From BJGO01 sp964640655 (GTDB taxonomy: Bacteria > Bacteroidota > Bacteroidia > Chitinophagales > UBA10324), in assembly GCA_964640655.1 (NCBI GenBank), contig CAZXFT010000010.1:1-64000 (forward strand): a DNA stretch of 64,000 nucleotides, in the 5' to 3' direction. The notes under the pieces were generated by a model. It did not search any database. It had not been told where the DNA came from and saw nothing but the letters and a program-made list of their open reading frames with translations. Shown here piece after piece: positions 34,887 to 43,576 of the stretch. The first letter of the stretch is position 1. Each line of letters starts with the position of its first letter. The position numbers and the translations under genes were made by a program.

Positions 34887-37700
34887 TTAATTACCCTGTA
34901 ATTTTTGTTTCACTTCTTCTGCCTTGTTGTAATAGAACTGTGCATTCTGTTTGTCACCTTTCTGATTGTATAGCTGGGCCAGCACGGTATATGCCTGATA
35001 GTTATCGGGGTTTAGCTGAATAGCGTGCAACAGTTGATTTACAGCCATGTCAAAATTGCCGCCATAAGCTGCAGCAATACCTTCATATACATAAGCCAAA
35101 TCGTTATCGGGATTAATGGAATGCCATTGCTGACAGAGAACAGAGGCATCCTGATATTTTTTGAGGTTTAGTTTAAGTTGTATGAGGTTGATATATGCTT
35201 CTTCATTATGTTTATTGTATTTGATGGCATCGGTGTAATATTTTTCGGCTAACAGAGAACTGTCTTGCTTCATTGCCATATAACCTAAGAAATCACTTTT
35301 ATCTTTTCTTTCTATCACCACCGAAAGCGGGACGCCGTCGGCTGTGCTTTGATAGATGGTTTTTTCTGAAGGCCAAATTCCATACCTCAACTGAGAGGGT
35401 TCGACGGTTCGCGAGTTGTAAATGCCATAATCCCAATCGCGGTTGGCGCGGCTTTTCTCGTGTCCCGGCGCATACCATTTGGTGTAAACTATTTTCACCT
35501 TGTTGGTATCATTTCTAAAGTAATGATTCACCGGATCAAGGGTATTGGTTGCTATGCGAATCTTTTTCTGAGAATCAGCATTTTTAAACATTTCAGTTTG
35601 TTTAAACCATTGAGCTGTCTGCTTCACGCTGCTCATATAATAATCGGTATCGTACTCCAAGTATGCTTTCTGAATACCGCCGACCAACTCGTTGAAATAA
35701 ACATACTGATTTGGATGATTAGCTATGCTGAATTTAGCTACAGGAAATAAAGCAGCAAGTAAAACAAATGAAGCGGCATATTTTACATATCTGTTGGATG
35801 AAATATGAATGAGATAGTACCATGTTAATGCAGCCATAACGGCAAGCATTGGAACGAGAAAAAGCATCTGTCGCATCGCATCGTACATGGCACTCTTGCT
35901 ATAAACTGCATAGGCCCAAGGAAATGCTGTGGCAAAAATTAATAACAAGGTTCGCTCTACAGGAATTTTATGGCGAAGTAAAATCCATAAAACACCAAAT
36001 GCCATAGCGCTGAACAAAGTAACGAGAGGTGTGCTGATCCATAACCACCTTGGTACATAATACCAGGGAATATCTTTTGATGTTATCATTTTGCCTTCAA
36101 AAAATAAACCAATAGGCATGCTGAAGTTGGTGCTTTCTTTCAGTGCAGTAAAAGGATTGCTGAAAGGTCCCGACAAACCATAAGGCCAGAACAACAGACC
36201 AAGGAAGTAAGCAGCCGCTGCGACAATAGCTATAGTTTTCAGATTAGATGATAAGGATTTTTCTGATTGTATGGCAGCGCGTTTTTCTTTAGAAAGAATA
36301 AATGCACCAAAATAAAACGCACCCATCATACCGATAAGAATCAATCCCCCTACACGAATATTAATAGTGAAAGCTATGGCTAAGGCCAGTTTCACCCATG
36401 TGCGGATTTGTGGTTTGGGAAGCTGTTTTACTAAAACGGTTAAGTAGTAAATACTCATAACATAGCCGAGGGCAAAGGGTATGTCTTTAGGGTTGTTCAT
36501 ACTGTGACCAAAGAACTGAGGCCACAATGCAAGCAAGAGAAAAGCAAAACTGGCAGCAAGCCACGAACTGCTTATGCTATAAGCCAAAAGGCCAGTAAAT
36601 ATGATTGCAGTTGCACCTGTTAAAGCATTGAGAAGATGACGCATATCGTATTCATCTATGCCGCCGATGTATTTATTTAATGCCGCCGACAGCATCGGAA
36701 AAAGACCGCCATAGAGATGCAAGTTTTCTTTGTTCCCTATTTTGAGATGCATGCACGAAGTGTCTTTTCCAAAACTGGTATAATAACTCAGCACATGTTC
36801 ACCATAAACTTTTTGGTCCATGTCATCACCGGTTATGCCATAGTCGAAGCTGAGTAAAGCCATTAGTACCAACAATAAAACTGAAGCAGTTGCAAACACA
36901 CCTCGAAATAAGTTATCACTTCTTCTATTGATTTTATTAAATGGTTCGGTAAAAAGATGTTTAAAGTGCATCATTATTGAAATACGCAGTATCTCAAAGA
37001 ACATTTTGAAGCTGTCGCTGAACACATTGATTTTGCTGCCTTCCATGCTCTTCCAGGTAACCGGCAAATCTTCTATTTGATAGCCAGACAGGTGTGCACA
37101 AAACAGCAATTCCACATCGTGAGCCCAACCATGGGTTTGCAGTTGTGCGAAAAGTTGTTTGGCTACAGAAGCAGGATATAATTTAAAACCGCATTGCGTA
37201 TCGGGAAAAGTGAGTGGTGTTAGTGTGCGAACAAACAGATTGAATATGCGTCCTATCGTTTTACGGTTCTTATCTGCGGTGATGTTTGACTCTTTATGTT
37301 CGCGGGATGCAATCAGAATCTTATGTGAAGCAATATTTTTCAGAAACGAATTTAACTGCTGTGGTGTAGTGCTTAGATCGGCATCCATAGTGAGTATGAA
37401 ATTCATTGTAGCTTCTGCCACACCGGCTTTCAGCGCTGCTCCCTTGCCGCCATTCTTTGCTTGCTTCACTACCTTGAACTTACCCTTCTCCGAATGACTT
37501 TTATAAAATGAAGATGATTCCACTTTTGCTACTGTATCATCTTTGCTGCCATCATCTACCAAAATGATTTCATAAGGATACTTAAATTGTTGGTTGAACG
37601 ATTCCAATCCTTGCAAGAGTGCTTCTATCCTGCTTGATTCGTTATAACAAGGTATGATTATGGAAAAAGAAAGTGTTTCGGGTTTGGCTACAGCGCTCAT
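34887..37700 (-). CDS. Fused GT2 glycosyltransferase, membrane glycosyltransferase and TPR protein
   Basis: I chose the ATG at 37700 (937 aa), directly before the conserved FSIIIPCYNESSRIEALL; the frame is open 78 bp further upstream. Residues about 9-240 form a GT2 domain of the dolichyl-phosphate-sugar synthase type with TMDADLSTTPQ as metal-binding motif. About 270-670 contains some ten or more membrane segments, like GT39/ArnT-type lipid-linked sugar transferases. About 830-935 holds TPR repeats (DNDLAYVYEGIAAAYGG, DNYQAYTVLAQLYNQKG). One chain may therefore make a lipid-linked sugar and transfer it to protein or lipid. It leads an operon with a methyltransferase and DUF2461. The acceptor is unknown. 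Confidence 0.85.
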   Translation of the reverse strand: MSAVAKPETLSFSIIIPCYNESSRIEALLQGLESFNQQFKYPYEIILVDDGSKDDTVAKVESSSFYKSHSEKGKFKVVKQAKNGGKGAALKAGVAEATMNFILTMDADLSTTPQQLNSFLKNIASHKILIASREHKESNITADKNRKTIGRIFNLFVRTLTPLTFPDTQCGFKLYPASVAKQLFAQLQTHGWAHDVELLFCAHLSGYQIEDLPVTWKSMEGSKINVFSDSFKMFFEILRISIMMHFKHLFTEPFNKINRRSDNLFRGVFATASVLLLVLMALLSFDYGITGDDMDQKVYGEHVLSYYTSFGKDTSCMHLKIGNKENLHLYGGLFPMLSAALNKYIGGIDEYDMRHLLNALTGATAIIFTGLLAYSISSSWLAASFAFLLLALWPQFFGHSMNNPKDIPFALGYVMSIYYLTVLVKQLPKPQIRTWVKLALAIAFTINIRVGGLILIGMMGAFYFGAFILSKEKRAAIQSEKSLSSNLKTIAIVAAAAYFLGLLFWPYGLSGPFSNPFTALKESTNFSMPIGLFFEGKMITSKDIPWYYVPRWLWISTPLVTLFSAMAFGVLWILLRHKIPVERTLLLIFATAFPWAYAVYSKSAMYDAMRQMLFLVPMLAVMAALTWYYLIHISSNRYVKYAASFVLLAALFPVAKFSIANHPNQYVYFNELVGGIQKAYLEYDTDYYMSSVKQTAQWFKQTEMFKNADSQKKIRIATNTLDPVNHYFRNDTNKVKIVYTKWYAPGHEKSRANRDWDYGIYNSRTVEPSQLRYGIWPSEKTIYQSTADGVPLSVVIERKDKSDFLGYMAMKQDSSLLAEKYYTDAIKYNKHNEEAYINLIQLKLNLKKYQDASVLCQQWHSINPDNDLAYVYEGIAAAYGGNFDMAVNQLLHAIQLNPDNYQAYTVLAQLYNQKGDKQNAQFYYNKAEEVKQKLQGN

Positions 37701-37829
37701 AGATAGCAGAGTGTGATGTATTGCAAATAAAGTGAAGTTTTTGTGAAGCCTTCTGAAATGCGTGAGAAAAAACGGCAATCAGATTATAGGTGAAATGTTA
37801 TTTTAGAGCACATTCTAAATATTAAACTC

Positions 37830-38255
37830 ATGCGCATCTATCCCGATAACAAAGTATATTACTCCATTGGTAAGGTTGCAGAAATTATTGGCGCAACTAT
37901 TCCTACGTTGCGTGTATGGGAAAAAGAGTTTGACATCATCAAACCCAAAAAGAACCGCAAGGGTGATCGTTTTTTTACTGTTGATGATATTGAGAACCTG
38001 AAGTTGATTTATCACCTGGTGAAAGAGAAGGGCTACAGAGTTGAGGGAGCAAAACGCATTCTGCGTGATGAATATAAAGCAGCCAAGGATCGGATGGATG
38101 TATTGAATCATATGCGAAACATGCGTGATTTTTTAGAGTCGCTGAAAGATTCCATTGATCAACGTGGTAAACACAAAGTAACCGAAATGGAACAGCGTAA
38201 CGCTAACAATAACATTAACATTACAACCGACGAGGTAGACCTGCGCGGCCTGTGA
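37830..38255 (+). CDS. MerR-family transcriptional regulator
   Basis: This 141-aa protein has an N-terminal MerR helix-turn-helix (KVYYSIGKVAEIIGATIPTL, then LRVWEKEFDIIKPKKNRKGD) with the winged extension and the YRVEGAKRIL helix. The C-terminal coil is short and has no Cys-rich effector site, so it is of the ligand-poor MlrA/BldC-like type common in Bacteroidota. It is divergent from the glycosyltransferase gene with 129 bp between starts, and may act on that promoter or its own. Confidence 0.9.
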   Translation: MRIYPDNKVYYSIGKVAEIIGATIPTLRVWEKEFDIIKPKKNRKGDRFFTVDDIENLKLIYHLVKEKGYRVEGAKRILRDEYKAAKDRMDVLNHMRNMRDFLESLKDSIDQRGKHKVTEMEQRNANNNINITTDEVDLRGL

Positions 38256-38282
38256 TTTCATACATTACATTTATATAATACA

Positions 38283-38309
38283 AAAGCCGCAAGCAATGCT
38301 TGCGGCTTT
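38283..38309. terminator. Bidirectional terminator
   Basis: AAAGCCGCAAGC pairs with GCTTGCGGCTTT around a 3-nt loop, a perfect 12-bp stem. It sits between the convergent MerR and secreted hydrolase genes. Confidence 0.85.
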
Positions 38310-38336
38310 CTGTTGATTAGGGTTTTATGTTGGGTT

Positions 38337-39890
38337 CTAATCTTTCATAAATCTGGTGCTTATAACACCTTGGTCGCTGTAAATACGAACCAGGTACATT
38401 CCCTTGCTAAGTGTGGAAGTGTTTAGTACAGCAGCATTATTGCTTATCTGAGAGACCACTTGCAATAAGCGACCGCTGATGTCGTGCACTTCGATGGCCT
38501 GTATGTGCATAGCAACATCAACCTGAATCGTAACATTATCGGAAGCCGGATTAGGAGCAACAGTAACTGTGTGCTCACCTGCAGTGATGTTGGTAAAGCC
38601 GGTATAGTAACCGGGTAGCTGAAGCACCTGCACTATACGTGGAGCTAAATAACCCTGCACGGTATCAATGTATGCCATTGCACTCGCTTTGCTGTTAACA
38701 TTCGGATTGCTGAAAAATGCTGATTGATATATAGTATCTACAGCACCAGAACTTACACTGTATAACGGAGCTATGGTTTGTAAATCGGCGTAACTGATCC
38801 ACTCCCAAGGACCGGCCTGACCATTCAGTGGGGGACCCGGATTTGGTAGCACAAATGGGAACAAACCTTCTAGGCCATTATTAATTGAGTTGGCGCGAGT
38901 AGTGTAAGGGTCGTTGTAAGGAATGTTGAATACATTTTGATTGCCAAAATTCTTGGAGCGTTTGATGATAGACTGAGAACCGATTACATCTACAACAAAC
39001 TGGCCTGTAGTCGGAACAATAACATTACCTACTCCAAATGGTGCGAATGGATCGTTTACACTGTGAAATGCCACGATAGGTACATCGCCTTGTTCAAGCC
39101 AGGTACTATCACCAAGTGCGCCACCCATATTTACAGCCATTCGAACTCGTCTGCTATATCCTGGATGATTAGAAACACCGAAACCTGTTGTTGCATTGAA
39201 TCCATCAAAGTCTCCCCAGAGTTGTTGGTTTACATAAGGCATACCTTGCATGAAGCCATAAGTTGCATTGTCTTCACCGGCAATAAATTTCAACAATTGA
39301 ATCTCAGCAGTTTTATCTAAAGTAACATAAGCAAGTGCTATATAACCGCCGGAACCTTGACCACAAAGAATGATACGGTTTGTATCTATCTTATACGGGT
39401 TGCCATCTTCGCTGAAGCTCTTCTTAAAATAACGAACACAAGAGCGTGCATCCTGAATGGCACGATAAACAGCCAACAACAATGTGCCAGTGCGGATATC
39501 CTGAGTAGTTCCAAGAGGATTCCATCCCACTCGATAGTCAACACTTGCAGCCACATAGCCACGACGTGCAAACTGTTTACACATCTCTACCGTCGCAGAA
39601 TCGTTTCTATCTCCGGTTGCGGTTTGGTTACGCAGTATCGGCAAGAAACTTCCTGTGTGGAAGTATAACACCAATGGACGAGAAGTTTCTGTATCGCCGG
39701 TAGGTTCGTACAAATCCAAACGTAGGTCCACCTGAGTAGGTGTACCGGTAAGCACAGAAATATTCTGTGCATAAGTAATGTTTGGTGTCTTGGTTACATC
39801 AGTAAATACTTCGTTCAGGTAACGCTGAGCGAATAGTTGGGATGTTTGCAGCATCAATAGCGCAAACAAAAGAGGGTAAAATTTTTTCAT
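38337..39890 (-). CDS. T9SS-exported alpha/beta-hydrolase-like protein
   Basis: This 517-aa protein has a signal peptide ending LFAQ and a C-terminal type A T9SS domain (VAPNPASDNVTIQV, GRLLQVVSQ, GMYLVRIYSD). Residues about 45-330 match an alpha/beta-hydrolase fold of the esterase/prolyl-oligopeptidase type: an oxyanion-like LYFHTGSF (75-82), the strand AASVDYRVGW, and an elbow at 176-182 reading CGQGSGG. Against the usual G-x-S-x-G-G elbow, Gly occupies the nucleophile position and Ser is one residue later, so activity is uncertain. A PVVAFHS-like strand precedes the region where the acid residue is expected. It may be a secreted esterase or a binding protein. Confidence 0.85.
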   Translation of the reverse strand: MKKFYPLLFALLMLQTSQLFAQRYLNEVFTDVTKTPNITYAQNISVLTGTPTQVDLRLDLYEPTGDTETSRPLVLYFHTGSFLPILRNQTATGDRNDSATVEMCKQFARRGYVAASVDYRVGWNPLGTTQDIRTGTLLLAVYRAIQDARSCVRYFKKSFSEDGNPYKIDTNRIILCGQGSGGYIALAYVTLDKTAEIQLLKFIAGEDNATYGFMQGMPYVNQQLWGDFDGFNATTGFGVSNHPGYSRRVRMAVNMGGALGDSTWLEQGDVPIVAFHSVNDPFAPFGVGNVIVPTTGQFVVDVIGSQSIIKRSKNFGNQNVFNIPYNDPYTTRANSINNGLEGLFPFVLPNPGPPLNGQAGPWEWISYADLQTIAPLYSVSSGAVDTIYQSAFFSNPNVNSKASAMAYIDTVQGYLAPRIVQVLQLPGYYTGFTNITAGEHTVTVAPNPASDNVTIQVDVAMHIQAIEVHDISGRLLQVVSQISNNAAVLNTSTLSKGMYLVRIYSDQGVISTRFMKD

Positions 39891-39987
39891 AGTCAGTTAA
39901 GGTATTTTTTCTGACTTGAAATATAGACATACTTTTTTATTAATTAGGTTATAAGCACGAATAAATGATCCACAATTTATATTTAGC

Positions 39988-40512
39988 TTACTTCACTATA
40001 CAAATCAAACCGGTCATCTTATCGTGCCAGGCTTGTTTTTTATCACTGAAAAATACAGCCAATCCGCAAATTACAGAAGGCACCACAGCCAAAACGATAA
40101 ATACCAAATAGAGCCAGGTTCTTCCGAAGCAAAAACGAAACGCCGGTATTTGTAATGTTTTTTCGCTGAGCAATTGAATGCCAACAATGCGCTTGCCTAT
40201 CGTTCCACCCATACTTTCCATCACAGGACTGTATACCAATACCCACATCATAATAGCCAATGCTGGAACAGCCTGATCAAGACTGCGTAGGATGAATTCG
40301 ACATTATAAATGTTATCGGTTTTGATAAAAGCAACCGCTAATTGCTGAATGATATAAGATAGAACCAACACAATGGCTGTATCAATAAGACGAGCAGTTA
40401 ATCGCTGCACGAATGATGCATATTGAATATTAGCTTCCATTTCAGCTTCATTAATAATCCGGTTCAAGAGTTTGTCTATCGGATCGGGTTTGTTAGAAAT
40501 CTTTTCGCTCAT
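39988..40512 (-). CDS. RDD family membrane protein
   Basis: This 174-aa protein has a cytoplasmic N-terminus, then YASFVQRLTARLIDTAIVLV, in which RL-x-AR-x-ID is the RDD signature, and about three to four hydrophobic helices. GGTIGKRIVGIQLL (about 102-115) is the second family motif. Transport or ion-exchange roles have been proposed for some RDD proteins; none can be assigned here. It is an apparent single-gene unit. Confidence 0.85.
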   Translation of the reverse strand: MSEKISNKPDPIDKLLNRIINEAEMEANIQYASFVQRLTARLIDTAIVLVLSYIIQQLAVAFIKTDNIYNVEFILRSLDQAVPALAIMMWVLVYSPVMESMGGTIGKRIVGIQLLSEKTLQIPAFRFCFGRTWLYLVFIVLAVVPSVICGLAVFFSDKKQAWHDKMTGLICIVK

Positions 40513-40600
40513 AAGTCAGAAATGTTATGATGTATTACGCTGGTAAAGTTAATGTGTGAGCAAAACAACGAAATGAAAATAATGTTAATTGTAACCTGGA

Positions 40601-41107
40601 TTATATTTTATTTCTTAAACCCAACTCAAGTACCTGCGGCTCATAAACACAACCCAGCTTCACTTTGAATTTTAACATTGTGCGCATTACATGAAACCCC
40701 GATTTACCCGCTGCACCCGGATTGATGTGAAGCAGTCCCTTAATATTTTTATCGGGCATTACTTTCAGAATATGTGAATGGCCGCAGATAAATAAACCCG
40801 ATGCGCTTTGCAGTATTTCATCCTTTACCTTGGGAGCATAATGACCTGGATAACCGCCAATATGAATCATAAACACACGTAAGCCCAATACTTCGAAATG
40901 CAGCTTTTCAGGATAGCGAGAGCGAATAAAACGTCCATCGATGTTGCCATAAACACCACGAATGTTTTTACCTGTTTTTTCCAAAGCTTCTGCTACACCT
41001 TCACCCCAATCACCGGCATGCCATATTTCATCACAATCGTCTAACGAACGTAACATAGTTTCGTCTATGTATCCATGAGTATCGCTGAGTAATCCAATTT
41101 GCAGCAT
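40601..41107 (-). CDS. YfcE/MJ0936-type metallophosphoesterase
   Basis: This 168-aa protein has the metal-binding motifs of the calcineurin-like phosphoesterases: LLSDTHG near the N-terminus, HAGDWG, GVYGNIDG, and FICGHSHI with NPGAAG near the end. Length fits the YfcE family of small phosphodiesterases. The substrate is unknown. Its ATG overlaps the rfaE1 stop by one base (TAATG), so the two are co-translated. Confidence 0.9.
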   Translation of the reverse strand: MLQIGLLSDTHGYIDETMLRSLDDCDEIWHAGDWGEGVAEALEKTGKNIRGVYGNIDGRFIRSRYPEKLHFEVLGLRVFMIHIGGYPGHYAPKVKDEILQSASGLFICGHSHILKVMPDKNIKGLLHINPGAAGKSGFHVMRTMLKFKVKLGCVYEPQVLELGLRNKI

Positions 41108-42072
41108 TAGTCTTTCTGCAAAAACATTTGAGGTGTTATCGGCACAACACCGGCATGCTCACAAACCAGTCCGCCTGCAAGATTGGCAAACTTGGCCGCT
41201 TCTTCTATGTTATAATTAAGAGCCATAGCGGCAACAGCAACCGCTATTACCGTATCTCCTGCACCTGAAACATCTGCAATATCACGTTTGTGTGCATGCA
41301 AAATTCCTTTTTTAGTACCGGAATAATAAACACCGTGTTCCGATAGTGTAATCAATATGTTCTTACACTCCAGTAACTGTCTAAGTTTGACTGATGCCTC
41401 TTCAAGGCTATTCAGTTCCGGCTTAATTTGTAAGTGCAGCGCTTCGTTCAGTTCTCGTGCATTTGGTTTAAATAGAGTAACCTGGCGGTAGTAAGCAAAG
41501 TTGTTTTTCTTAGGATCAACACCTGTGATGATATTCAGGGAAAGTGCCTTTTGAATGATTGCAGTAATAATGGTTTCATTCAACAATCCTTTATCGTAAT
41601 CTTCAAAGATGATGGCATCAGGTTTATGTTGCACTATATAATCACAAACTTTTTTGATGAATTGCTTTTGTGCGGCTACAGGAAGTTCATGAGTTACTTC
41701 ATCATCAATACGCAGTACCTGTTGATTACGTGCTAGTACACGTGTCTTACAAGTGGTTTGCCGCTGAGCATCTTCAATAAATATGGTATTGGAAATACCC
41801 TGAATATTTAACAATTCTTTCAACAACTTACCGTGATGATCTTTACCTACCACAGCCGCAATGTCGGTTTTTATGCCAAGCGAAAGAAGGTTCAAAGCCA
41901 CATTGGCCGCACCACCTGGACGTTGTTCCTTTTTATGTAAAGCGATAACCGGAACCGGAGCTTCAGGAGAAATGCGATCCATGCTACCCCAGTAATATTC
42001 ATCAATCATAACATCACCCACAACGAGGATGCGCAGCTTGGGTAATTGTTGAGCAAACTTGCTAAGGTTCAT
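41107..42072 (-). CDS. rfaE1: D-glycero-beta-D-manno-heptose-7-phosphate kinase
   Basis: This 321-aa protein is a PfkB-family kinase. RILVVGDVMIDEYYWG opens the sequence, RPGGAANVALNL binds the sugar, and DVSGAGDTVIAVAVAA near the C-terminus carries the catalytic Asp and anion hole. The RISPEAPVPVI segment is typical of RfaE/HldE N-terminal kinases, here without the cytidylyltransferase half. It phosphorylates heptose-7-phosphate in the ADP-heptose pathway for lipopolysaccharide. It overlaps the phosphoesterase gene. Other heptose genes are not in the window, so another carbohydrate kinase role is possible but less likely. Confidence 0.88.
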   Translation of the reverse strand: MNLSKFAQQLPKLRILVVGDVMIDEYYWGSMDRISPEAPVPVIALHKKEQRPGGAANVALNLLSLGIKTDIAAVVGKDHHGKLLKELLNIQGISNTIFIEDAQRQTTCKTRVLARNQQVLRIDDEVTHELPVAAQKQFIKKVCDYIVQHKPDAIIFEDYDKGLLNETIITAIIQKALSLNIITGVDPKKNNFAYYRQVTLFKPNARELNEALHLQIKPELNSLEEASVKLRQLLECKNILITLSEHGVYYSGTKKGILHAHKRDIADVSGAGDTVIAVAVAAMALNYNIEEAAKFANLAGGLVCEHAGVVPITPQMFLQKD

Positions 42073-42075
42073 GCA

Positions 42076-43263
42076 TTAAATCAGTTTTGATAAAGCCGAT
42101 GCAACACGGTCTAAGGCCATATTTAATTTTTCTTCAGAAGTAGCATATGATATTCTTATGCAACGCGCATCGCCAAACGCATTCCCTGTAACAAGAGACA
42201 CACCTGCTTCATGTATCAGATACATACATAAATCGTCGGCAGTATTGATTTGATATGTATCAAACGATTTACCGAAGTAAGAACTCACATCAGGGAAAAC
42301 ATAAAAAGCGCCATCCGGGTGATTAGATTTTATGCCGGGTATCTGTTTCAGTTTTTCAAGCACCAGATTTCTACGCTTTAAAAAAGCTTCTTTCATTGCC
42401 AATGTTTCAGCCAAAGTACCATTGATAGCAGCCAGTGCAGCGCGTTGTGACACAGCACTTGTTCCTGAAGTTATCTGACCCTGCATTTTATCGCAGGCTT
42501 TTGCAATTTCTGATGTTGATGCGGTATATCCAACTCTCCAGCCTGTCATGGCATATCCTTTTGAACAACCGTTCACTATGATTACTCTGTCCTTAAGCTC
42601 AGCAAACTGTGCAATGGTTTCGTGCTTACCTATGAAGTTGATGTATTCATAAATCTCGTCGGAGATAATATAGACATTAGGATGGCGGATAAAAACTTGC
42701 GCCAATGCGTGTAATTCTTCTTTGGAATATAAAGCACCTGTGGGATTACATGGCGAAGAAAACATGAACAACTTAGTCTTTGAGGTAATGCTTGCTTCCA
42801 GCTGCTCCGGTGTCATCTTAAATTCATTTTCGATGGAAGTTGGAACAACGATAAACTTGCCTTCAGCTAGTTTCACTATCTCGCGGTAACTTACCCAGTA
42901 TGGCGCAGGAATAATAACTTCATCGCCGGGGTTTACCAATACCATCACTACATTGGCAATAGACTGTTTGGCTCCAGTAGAAACCACAATTTGTTCCGGC
43001 GTATATTCTAAGTGATTATCGCGCTTGAGTTTGGCAACTATAGCCTGTCGTAAATCTAAAAAACCAGCTACCGGAGTGTATTTCGTGTAACCGTCGTCAA
43101 TGGCTTTTTTCGCAGCTTCCTTTATAAACAATGGTGTATCAAAATCAGGTTCACCAAGACTCAGGTCAATAATATCCTTACCCTGAGCTTTCAGTTCGCG
43201 GCTCAGCTTAGCCATTTGTAATGTTTCCGATTCCGTTAGTCGTGCAATTCTTTCGGCAAGCAT
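42076..43263 (-). CDS. Class I/II pyridoxal-phosphate aminotransferase (aspartate aminotransferase-like)
   Basis: I chose the ATG at 43263 (395 aa), giving MLAERIARLTESETLQMAKL, the usual start of this family; the frame is open 111 bp further and would run over the tRNA-Met promoter. SLGEPDFDTP and CNPTGALYS are family motifs. IIVNGCSKGYAMTGWRVGY contains the PLP-binding Lys in SKGYAMTGWR. The C-terminal RISYATS holds the substrate-carboxylate Arg. This subgroup (AspC of the Thermus/Bacillus type) moves amino groups between aspartate or aromatic amino acids and 2-oxoglutarate. Confidence 0.9.
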   Translation of the reverse strand: MLAERIARLTESETLQMAKLSRELKAQGKDIIDLSLGEPDFDTPLFIKEAAKKAIDDGYTKYTPVAGFLDLRQAIVAKLKRDNHLEYTPEQIVVSTGAKQSIANVVMVLVNPGDEVIIPAPYWVSYREIVKLAEGKFIVVPTSIENEFKMTPEQLEASITSKTKLFMFSSPCNPTGALYSKEELHALAQVFIRHPNVYIISDEIYEYINFIGKHETIAQFAELKDRVIIVNGCSKGYAMTGWRVGYTASTSEIAKACDKMQGQITSGTSAVSQRAALAAINGTLAETLAMKEAFLKRRNLVLEKLKQIPGIKSNHPDGAFYVFPDVSSYFGKSFDTYQINTADDLCMYLIHEAGVSLVTGNAFGDARCIRISYATSEEKLNMALDRVASALSKLI

Positions 43264-43339
43264 GCTTATTCTTCTGTTGTGAAAGCCGCCAAAATACAAA
43301 GAATTGACAGAGGCAGTTTTATAACCTAGGATTAAGTCG

Positions 43340-43369
43340 TTGGCAAAATTGTATTTCCAGCTATATTTG
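43340..43369 (+). promoter_or_regulatory. Promoter of tRNA-Met
   Basis: TTG at 43340-43342, 19 nt, then TATATTTG at 43362-43369 is a consensus Bacteroidota promoter. The tRNA begins 13 bp after it. Confidence 0.75.
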
Positions 43370-43382
43370 CGCACCCAAAAAT

Positions 43383-43456
43383 GGCGAGGTAGCTCAGTTG
43401 GTTAGAGCGTAGGATTCATAACCCTAAGGCCACGGGTTCAACTCCCGTCCTCGCTA
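43383..43456 (+). tRNA. tRNA-Met (CAT)
   Basis: The 74-nt cloverleaf has acceptor stem GGCGAGG/CCTCGCT (first pair G-U), D-arm GCTCAGTTGGTTAGAGC, anticodon loop TTCATAA, and T-arm ACGGGTTCAACTCCCGT, with discriminator A. The anticodon stem lacks the GGG/CCC of initiators, so it is an elongator. An Ile2 tRNA with modified CAT is the alternative. Confidence 0.93.
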
Positions 43457-43466
43457 CAAGTTTTAC

Positions 43467-43561
43467 AAACCGTTTCAGTTTGCAGCATCGGACCCTGTGG
43501 CAATACAGGGCTGACAAATACAGGTTTACTTCCCGATGCGCTCAGTGAGACGGTTTTTTTT
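43467..43561 (+). ncRNA. Three-tier nested hairpin with terminal T-run (structured terminator or small RNA)
   Basis: Three nested stems are seen. The outer one pairs 43467-43477 with 43546-43556 (11 bp, one G-U). The middle one pairs GCATCGG (43485-43491) with CCGATGC (43533-43539). The inner one pairs CCCTGT (43493-43498) with ACAGGG (43505-43510) around a 6-nt loop. The outer stem runs into eight T (43554-43561). It begins 10 bp after tRNA-Met and is much larger than a simple terminator. It could be the tRNA terminator, a stable small RNA, or the leader of cca, which starts 16 bp later. Confidence 0.6.
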
Positions 43562-43576
43562 ATTTGAGTAATAGAC

